Source: Mangrovimonas aestuarii
GTDB taxonomy: Bacteria; Bacteroidota; Bacteroidia; Flavobacteriales; Flavobacteriaceae
NCBI RefSeq assembly: GCF_028767185.1
Contig: NZ_JARACK010000009.1
Span: forward strand, 62,001-126,000
Reading direction: 5' to 3'
Length of the DNA stretch: 64,000 bases
A program made the position numbers and the translations under genes. The notes under the pieces were generated by a model that was given only the letters and a program-made list of their open reading frames with translations, searched no databases and had not been told where the DNA came from. This document shows, piece by piece, positions 58,749 to 64,000 of this stretch (positions are counted from its first letter, which is position 1; each line of letters starts with the position of its first letter).

Positions 58749-59657
58749 ATGAACATAAGAGTCTTTACTTTTTCCCTTTTCTTGATGATAGGCCTAATGG
58801 CTTGTAAAAAGGATGATGATGGAGGTAGTACTACGGTTGAGGTGCGTGACAGGGGCGAACAGCAGCAAATAGATAATGATAGTATATTGGGGTATCTGGA
58901 TACGCATTACTATAACAAAGCCCAGTTGAGCGCTATGGACAATCCTACTATTAATGATATCGTAATTAGTGATACTCAAGAGGATGGATATGAGATACTG
59001 CTTACAGATGCTATGTTACACAATACAACTTATGAGGAAACCGAATATCAATATTATGTTTTAACAATTAACGAAGGAGGGGGTGAAAATGCACCTCACT
59101 TTTGTGATGATGTTAGGGTATATTATGAAGGAAGTACTTTAGAAAATGAGGTTTTTGATAGCAGGTTGCTTGAGCCGATAGTGTTTGATTTGGTTACAGT
59201 TGTTAAGGGGTGGAGCTTAGTAATGCCTCTTTTCAAGGAGTCTGCAGGGTATTTCGAAAATGGAGATGGAACAGTTTCTTTTGATAATCCTGGTTTGGGT
59301 GTTATGTTTATTCCTTCAGGATTAGCCTATTTTTCTAATGCACTAGAAGATGTTCCGGCATACTCACCAATGATTTTTAAATTTGAGTTATTGGAAACAG
59401 AAATAGCAGATCATGATAATGATGGAGTTCCTTCTTATAAGGAAGATTTAAATGGTGACGGTTATTTCAATATTGATGATGACGATACTGATGATGATGG
59501 TACACCCGATTTCGCTGATGAAGATGACGATAATGATGGTGTTTTGACTATCAATGAAGATTTAAATAATGATGGGGATCCTACAAATGATCTCAATTCT
59601 GATGATCAGCCACTATATCTAGATCCAGATTCATATGAGTCTAATTTATCACAGTAA
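58749..59657 (+). CDS. FKBP-type peptidyl-prolyl isomerase lipoprotein with Asp-rich tail
   Basis: 302 residues. Lipobox LMAC gives anchor Cys19. A helical N-terminal region carries DSILGYLDTHYY, typical of flavobacterial FKBP lipoproteins. The FKBP core at about 105-215 has RVYYEGSTLENEVFDS, VVKGWSLVMPLFKESA and GVMFIPSGLAYF. From about 217 the sequence turns into repeated acidic calcium-type loops (DHDNDGVPS, LNGDGYFNIDDDDTDDDG, DEDDDNDGVLT, LNNDGDP) resembling thrombospondin type 3 repeats. It likely assists folding of envelope proteins; the tail probably binds Ca2+. Confidence 0.87.
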   Translation: MNIRVFTFSLFLMIGLMACKKDDDGGSTTVEVRDRGEQQQIDNDSILGYLDTHYYNKAQLSAMDNPTINDIVISDTQEDGYEILLTDAMLHNTTYEETEYQYYVLTINEGGGENAPHFCDDVRVYYEGSTLENEVFDSRLLEPIVFDLVTVVKGWSLVMPLFKESAGYFENGDGTVSFDNPGLGVMFIPSGLAYFSNALEDVPAYSPMIFKFELLETEIADHDNDGVPSYKEDLNGDGYFNIDDDDTDDDGTPDFADEDDDNDGVLTINEDLNNDGDPTNDLNSDDQPLYLDPDSYESNLSQ

Positions 59658-59680
59658 GTAGATTAAAAACAAAGACAATA

Positions 59681-59712
59681 AAAAAAACGCTTGGATTACC
59701 AGCGTTTTTTTT
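59681..59712. terminator. Terminator between the FKBP and outer-membrane protein genes
   Basis: Stem AAAAAAACGCT (59681-59691) with AGCGTTTTTTT (59701-59711); bidirectional for convergent genes. Confidence 0.8.
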
Positions 59713-59724
59713 ATTCAATGTTGT

Positions 59725-60318
59725 TTACAATAGTAGTGATAAGCTCAAGATAAGTTGGTCTGTTCGTGCGTCTATTAGGCTCACTTTATTGCTAATGTTG
59801 TTTTGGTTGATAAAGGTTACTTCATTTTTTTTGAAACCGCGTTCATATCTTAAATCTATTCCTAATTTTTTTAAATCAATTCCGATACCAAAGTTTAAGC
59901 TAACGGTAAAGTCATGTTCGATATTGTTTACAGTGATTCCAGAAAAGTCGGAATCTATTATGTATTGAAATGATGGTCCTGCGAAAAAGTTTAATGAACC
60001 AACTACATTTAGGCCAACTAATAGAGGTGCATCCAGTTTTTGGATGACAAAATCATTATTGTCGTAATCACTTTTTGTTTGCGTAAAAACCAGCTCTGGT
60101 TTAAAGAAGAAAGAATCTCCCTTTAATTTTCCGAAAACACCAATATGGTATCCTAGATTTCTTTCAGGGTTTAGGGCATTGTTATTAACAGATTCGAAGT
60201 AATCCCCATTGGCAGCATAATTAAGTCCACCTTTAAGGCCAAAGCCACTGCCATTTTGAGCAAATGAAGCAGCGGCACTGCCTAAAAGCAGCATTGTTAT
60301 AATGCTGTTCTTTTTCAT
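59725..60318 (-). CDS. Outer-membrane beta-barrel protein (PorT-like)
   Basis: 197 residues. Signal peptide 1-20 (ASFAQ), then alternating amphipathic strands: GFGLKGGLNYA, YHIGVFGKL, FFKPELVFTQ, LDAPLLVGLNVV, LNFFAGPSFQYI, VSLNFGIGIDLKKLGIDLRYERGF and the terminal LILSLSLLL. This is the pattern of the OMP_b-brl_2 family of eight-stranded outer-membrane barrels. The barrel function is not known. Monocistronic, between transketolase and FKBP. Confidence 0.85.
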   Translation of the reverse strand: MKKNSIITMLLLGSAAASFAQNGSGFGLKGGLNYAANGDYFESVNNNALNPERNLGYHIGVFGKLKGDSFFFKPELVFTQTKSDYDNNDFVIQKLDAPLLVGLNVVGSLNFFAGPSFQYIIDSDFSGITVNNIEHDFTVSLNFGIGIDLKKLGIDLRYERGFKKNEVTFINQNNISNKVSLIDARTDQLILSLSLLL

Positions 60319-60361
60319 AGTCTATCATTTTTCCTATAGGTAAAACGGTAGACTGTAAAAA

Positions 60362-61315
60362 TTATTTTCTTTTTATTACGGTTTCGGTTGCTTTTACAAT
60401 AGAAGCGCTGTTTAAGCCATACTTTTCCATTAACTGTGCAGGAGTTCCAGATTCGCCAAAAGTATCCTGAGTTGCAACGAATTCCTGAGGAGTTGGCTTG
60501 TGTGTGGCTAAAACACGAGCAACACTCTCTCCTAAACCTCCAAGATAGTTGTGTTCTTCAGCAGTAACGACACATCCTGTTTTGGTAACAGAATCTAATA
60601 TAGCCTTAGCATCAAGAGGCTTTATGGTATGTATATTGATTACTTCTGCAGAGATTCCTTTTTCATTTAATTCTTTAGCAGCTTCCAAAGCTTCCCAAAC
60701 TAAGTGGCCAGTAGCTAGAATAGTAACGTCAGTTCCTTCTATTAAGTGAAGAGCTTTCCCTATTTCAAACTTTTGATCTTCAGGAGTAAAGTTTGCTACT
60801 TTTGGACGCCCAAAACGTAGGTAAACAGGACCTTCGTGCTCTGCAATAGCAAGTGTAGCTGCTTTGGTTTGATTGTAGTCACATGGGTTGATCACAGTCA
60901 TTCCCGGTAACATTTTCATTAATCCGATATCTTCAAGGATTTGGTGTGTAGCACCATCCTCTCCTAAAGTCAAACCAGCGTGCGAAGCACAAATCTTAAC
61001 GTTTTTACCAGAATAAGCAACACTCTGACGAATTTGATCGTAAACACGACCAGTTGAGAAGTTAGCGAAAGTACCTGTAAAAGGAATTTTTCCGCCTATA
61101 GTCATCCCTGCAGCCAAACCAATCATGTTAGCCTCGGCTATTCCTACCTGAAAGAAACGTTCTGGGTGGTTAGCTTTAAATTCGTCCATTTTAAGCGACC
61201 CAATAAGGTCGGCACATAGAGCTACAACATTTTCGTTGGTCTTACCGAGTTCTGTTAATCCAGCTCCAAATCCGGAACGTGTGTCTTTGCTGCCTGTATT
61301 TGTATATGTTTTCAT
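60362..61315 (-). CDS. Transketolase, C-terminal half
   Basis: 317 residues from the ATG at 61315; a TTG three codons upstream (61324) is less likely. It carries the pyrimidine-binding and C-terminal domains of transketolase: LGKTNENVVALCADL, FQVGIAEANMIGLAAGM (the catalytic Glu that protonates thiamine), FSTGRVYDQIRQ and SHAGLTLGEDGATHQ, then YLRFGRPKV and the C-terminal Rossmann-like part. With the gene upstream it makes a split transketolase for the pentose phosphate pathway. The two genes are 21 nt apart. Confidence 0.94.
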   Translation of the reverse strand: MKTYTNTGSKDTRSGFGAGLTELGKTNENVVALCADLIGSLKMDEFKANHPERFFQVGIAEANMIGLAAGMTIGGKIPFTGTFANFSTGRVYDQIRQSVAYSGKNVKICASHAGLTLGEDGATHQILEDIGLMKMLPGMTVINPCDYNQTKAATLAIAEHEGPVYLRFGRPKVANFTPEDQKFEIGKALHLIEGTDVTILATGHLVWEALEAAKELNEKGISAEVINIHTIKPLDAKAILDSVTKTGCVVTAEEHNYLGGLGESVARVLATHKPTPQEFVATQDTFGESGTPAQLMEKYGLNSASIVKATETVIKRK

Positions 61316-61336
61316 CTTGTTCAATTCTTGCTAATG

Positions 61337-62182
61337 TTAGTAGTCTCCTAAAGTTTCAGGGTTTTGTTCCAAACCTATAGCCAATTGCTCATCATTTGGA
61401 GCTTTTCCGTGCCATGCATGGGTATACATCATAAAGTCAACACCATTACCCATAACGGTTTTAAGTAACACACAAACAGGTTTACCTTGCCCCGTTTTAG
61501 ATTTAGCCTCTGCCATTCCTTTTAAAATAGCTTCGATATTGTTACCTTCTTCAATTTCAACTACTGTCCAACCGAATGCCTCAAATTTTTGCTTAACACT
61601 CCCCATAGGTAGTACATCATCAGTAGAACCATCAATTTGTTGACCGTTTAAGTCTACTGTAGCAATAATGTTGTCAACCTTATTACCAGCAGCATACATA
61701 ATAGCCTCCCAGTTTTGACCCTCTTGTAATTCACCATCACCGTGTAAGCTATAAACCAAATGCTTGTCGTTGTTTAGCTTTTTGGTTTGAGCAGCACCTA
61801 GAGCAACAGACATACCTTGTCCTAACGATCCAGAAGCGATTCTAACACCAGGTAATCCTTCGTGAGTTGTAGGGTGACCTTGTAGTCTAGAATCGATTAA
61901 ACGGAAAGTGTTTAATTCTTCAACAGGAAAATATCCTGCACGGGCTAATACACTGTAATAAACAGGTGAGATATGTCCGTTAGAAAGGAAGAAGATATCT
62001 TCTCCAATACCATCCATATCAAAGCCTTCGTTGCGATCCATGATTTCGTTGTATAGGGCAACGAAAAATTCTGTACAACCTAAAGAACCTCCAGGGTGGC
62101 CGGAGTTCACTTTATGGACCATTCTTAAAATGTCTCTGCGCACCTGAATGGTTAAATCTTCTAATTGTTGTGTGTTTGGCAT
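61337..62182 (-). CDS. Transketolase, N-terminal half
   Basis: 281 residues with the thiamine-diphosphate binding domain: VNSGHPGGSLGCTEF, the GDGELQEGQNWEA metal-binding motif with its downstream Asn in TVDLNGQQIDG, and GHPTTHEGLPGV. Ends before the linker to the pyrimidine domain, which is encoded by the next gene. Splitting into two chains occurs widely in Bacteroidota and archaea. Starts at ATG 62182. Confidence 0.95.
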   Translation of the reverse strand: MPNTQQLEDLTIQVRRDILRMVHKVNSGHPGGSLGCTEFFVALYNEIMDRNEGFDMDGIGEDIFFLSNGHISPVYYSVLARAGYFPVEELNTFRLIDSRLQGHPTTHEGLPGVRIASGSLGQGMSVALGAAQTKKLNNDKHLVYSLHGDGELQEGQNWEAIMYAAGNKVDNIIATVDLNGQQIDGSTDDVLPMGSVKQKFEAFGWTVVEIEEGNNIEAILKGMAEAKSKTGQGKPVCVLLKTVMGNGVDFMMYTHAWHGKAPNDEQLAIGLEQNPETLGDY

Positions 62183-62205
62183 CTTATGTTTGTTAATTTT
62201 GGGTG

Positions 62206-62235
62206 CAAAAATAGTGTATTATAAACCCTTAACAA
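62206..62235 (-). promoter_or_regulatory. Promoter of the split transketolase operon
   Basis: On the minus strand TTG (62233-62235), 19 nt spacing, TATTTTTG (62206-62213), 23 nt before the start. Confidence 0.68.
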
Positions 62236-62318
62236 AATAGATTTTAAGCCTTTGTGATGGTTTTAAGGGAATTATAACAATTTTAATTTTATTAACGGCC
62301 TAGTGTGTTTTTGTTGGT

Positions 62319-62326
62319 TATCTTTG
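62319..62326 (+). promoter_or_regulatory. -7 box of tgt
   Basis: TATCTTTG, 24 nt before the ATG at 62351; the -33 element is weak. Confidence 0.5.
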
Positions 62327-62350
62327 CCAACTGTTGACTTTTTTTGACTT

Positions 62351-63481
62351 ATGAAATTTGAACTTAAAGGACAAGACCCTCAAAGTAAGGCCAGAGCAGG
62401 TGTAATCACCACAGATCACGGAAAAATAGAAACCCCTATTTTTATGCCGGTAGGAACTGTAGGATCTGTAAAAGGTGTTCATCAACGTGAACTTAAAGAT
62501 GAAATTAATCCTGATATAATATTAGGGAACACTTATCATTTATACCTAAGGCCACAAACCGAAATCCTGGAAAAAGCTGGCGGTCTTCATAAGTTTATGA
62601 ATTGGGACAGAAACATTTTGACCGATTCTGGAGGATACCAAGTTTACTCTTTGTCTGCTAACAGAAAGATTAAAGAAGAAGGTGTTAAGTTCAAATCTCA
62701 TATCGACGGGAGCTACCATACGTTTACTCCTGAAAATGTAATGGAGATTCAGCGCAGTATTGGAGCAGATATAATCATGGCTTTCGATGAGTGTACACCT
62801 TATCCCTGCGATTACAATTATGCAAAACGCTCTATGCATATGACCCATCGCTGGTTGGATCGCTGTATAAACCATTTGGCGAAAGTACCTTTTAAATACG
62901 AATATAGTCAAACATTTTTCCCGATTGTACAAGGTAGTACCTATAAAGACCTGAGAAGGCAATCGGCTGAATATATTGCAAATGCAGGTGCAGAAGGAAA
63001 CGCGATTGGTGGATTATCGGTTGGAGAGCCTGCCGAAGAGATGTATGCTATGACCGACGTGGTTTGTGCTATTTTACCTGAGGACAAACCAAGGTATTTA
63101 ATGGGAGTGGGAACCCCAATTAATATTTTAGAAAATATAGCCCTAGGTGTAGATATGTTCGATTGTGTGATGCCTACAAGAAACGCTAGAAACGGGATGT
63201 TATTTACAGCGCACGGAACTATTAACATAAAGAACAAAAAGTGGGAAGACAATTTCTCACCTATAGACGAAATGGGAATTACGTTTGTAGACACAGAATA
63301 CAGTAAGGCTTATTTACGTCATTTGTTTACAGTTAATGAGTTGTTGGCTAAACAAATTGCAACTATTCACAACCTAGGATTCTATTTGTGGTTGGTTCGA
63401 GAGGCTAGAAAACATATATTAGCAGGGGATTTCAGAGCCTGGAAAGATATGATGGTTAAACAAATGGATAAGCGTTTGTAG
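62351..63481 (+). CDS. tgt: tRNA-guanine transglycosylase, zinc-cysteine-less form
   Basis: 376 residues. Exchanges guanine 34 of certain tRNAs for a queuosine precursor. Catalytic and substrate residues are present: TDSGGYQVYSL (Asp), AFDECTPYP (Asp), GGLSVGEP and VDMFDCVMPTRNARNG. The structural zinc site of bacterial Tgt is normally CxCxxC plus a His. The corresponding stretch here reads DEMGITFVDTEYSKAYLRHL, so all three cysteines are gone, although the later His (TIHNLGFY) stays. The fold probably holds without zinc. It starts 168 nt from the divergent transketolase and is followed 1 nt later by an LptF/G-type gene. Confidence 0.95.
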   Translation: MKFELKGQDPQSKARAGVITTDHGKIETPIFMPVGTVGSVKGVHQRELKDEINPDIILGNTYHLYLRPQTEILEKAGGLHKFMNWDRNILTDSGGYQVYSLSANRKIKEEGVKFKSHIDGSYHTFTPENVMEIQRSIGADIIMAFDECTPYPCDYNYAKRSMHMTHRWLDRCINHLAKVPFKYEYSQTFFPIVQGSTYKDLRRQSAEYIANAGAEGNAIGGLSVGEPAEEMYAMTDVVCAILPEDKPRYLMGVGTPINILENIALGVDMFDCVMPTRNARNGMLFTAHGTINIKNKKWEDNFSPIDEMGITFVDTEYSKAYLRHLFTVNELLAKQIATIHNLGFYLWLVREARKHILAGDFRAWKDMMVKQMDKRL

Positions 63482-63482
63482 T

Positions 63483-64000
63483 GTGTTAAAGATTTTAGAT
63501 TGGTACATATTAAAGCGGTACTTGCTTACCTTTTTTATAATGTTGCTACTGTTCATTCCTATTGGGATAACAGTAAGTCTCGCTGAAAAAATTGATAAGA
63601 TATTAGAGAAGGAAGCTCCATTAGGTGAGGTGCTTAAGTTCTATTTAGACTTCACAATCTATTTTGCTCATTTACTTTTTCCCTTGTTTTTATTCCTTTC
63701 AGTGATATGGTTTACGTCTAAGTTGGCTAACAATACTGAGGTTATTGCTTTTTTGAGTTCGGGGGTGTCATTTTCTAGGTTTCTGAGGCCTTATATGATA
63801 GGTGCTTCGATTGTTGCTGGTTTAGCTTTATTTTTAGGGATGCACTTGGCTCCTATAGCTAGTAAGGGATACAATGACTTTTACTATAAATACTTTAAGA
63901 GTAATAATAGTGTTACTGATAACAAAAACGTTTATAGACAGATAAACGACAATGATTTTATATATGTAAGTAGTTTTAGAGCTTCTTCAAATACTGGGTA
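63483..64000 (+). CDS. LptF/LptG-type LPS-export permease (5' part only)
   Basis: First 172 codons of a membrane protein cut by the window end. It starts with GTG one base after the tgt stop: MLKILDWYILKRYLLTFF, a short cytoplasmic helix and the first membrane segment typical of LptF/LptG (YjgP/YjgQ), followed by IYFAHLLFPLFLFLSVIWFTSKLANNTEVIAF, the conserved coupling-helix region, and a third helix. It would form the inner-membrane part of the LPS transport ABC system. Co-transcription with tgt is likely; the pairing is common in Flavobacteriaceae. Confidence 0.88.
   Translation, partial: MLKILDWYILKRYLLTFFIMLLLFIPIGITVSLAEKIDKILEKEAPLGEVLKFYLDFTIYFAHLLFPLFLFLSVIWFTSKLANNTEVIAFLSSGVSFSRFLRPYMIGASIVAGLALFLGMHLAPIASKGYNDFYYKYFKSNNSVTDNKNVYRQINDNDFIYVSSFRASSNTG

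Noticed and set aside
62546-62962. 138-codon minus-strand frame inside tgt
   Set aside because: Antisense shadow of a well-conserved coding sequence; no motif.

Overview
The window looks like chromosomal DNA of a member of the Flavobacteriaceae (Bacteroidota). The evidence is low G+C, promoters of the form TTG-N18..21-TAnnTTTG, almost no Shine-Dalgarno sequences, lipoproteins with a short lipobox, three very large type 9 secretion (T9SS) proteins with the type B (CHU_C) C-terminal sorting domain, a split transketolase, and flavobacterial families such as DUF4920 and DUF5606. I see no phage, insertion sequence, CRISPR array or rRNA. I cannot name the genus.

Layout. 1-11.4 kb: partial fluoride channel, membrane-anchored SRPBCC/GyrI protein, secreted dipeptidyl peptidase III, MazG-like pyrophosphohydrolase, ilvE divergent from a DUF4920/haem-lipoprotein/mnmD operon, a TIGR01777 epimerase, YceI, then grpE-dnaJ. 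11.4-16 kb: a candidate small RNA, then a tight four-gene operon (ABC-2 exporter ATPase and permease, MscS channel, NtrC-type response regulator without a DNA-binding domain). 16-27 kb: PPK2, secreted M28 peptidase plus DinB-like protein, an acyltransferase/iminopeptidase/SRPBCC operon, lysA, sucC and cysH. 27-42 kb: TerB-like gene tail-to-tail with uvrB, then three giant T9SS type B proteins behind an ABC-2 transporter, all on the minus strand. 42-45.5 kb: tsaC-cca-ctaA-pRiA4b-like operon. 45.6-53 kb: an envelope-glycan locus with a Kdo/WaaP-like kinase, two TupA-like ATP-grasp proteins, one GT4, three GT2 and one GT9 glycosyltransferase, the last in line with dapD. 53.9-64 kb: ruvX, a small exported protein with an unusual Shine-Dalgarno leader, def, DUF5606, a TlpA-like protein, a duplicated tRNA-Lys unit flanking tRNA-Leu, aroK, a phosphoribosyltransferase/S4 pair, an FKBP lipoprotein, an outer-membrane barrel, split transketolase, tgt and the start of an LptF/LptG-type permease.

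How the genes work together. Several enzymes act on tRNA (MnmD, Cca, TsaC-like, Tgt), and the tRNA genes here do not encode CCA, so they depend on the nearby Cca. Amino-acid synthesis is scattered (ilvE, lysA, dapD, aroK, cysH). The glycan locus and the T9SS block are the most lineage-specific parts and probably shape the cell surface.

The best leads are: (i) the glycan locus with duplicated TupA-like and GT2 genes; (ii) the ABC/MscS/response-regulator operon, where the regulator has GAFTSA and no HTH; (iii) Tgt without its three zinc cysteines and DnaJ with half its zinc-finger motifs; (iv) a near-perfect Shine-Dalgarno in front of overlapping small frames at 54.4 kb; (v) a hairpin between duplicated tRNA-Lys and tRNA-Leu; (vi) promoters placed so close to start codons that leaderless mRNAs are predicted (uvrB, one GT2).
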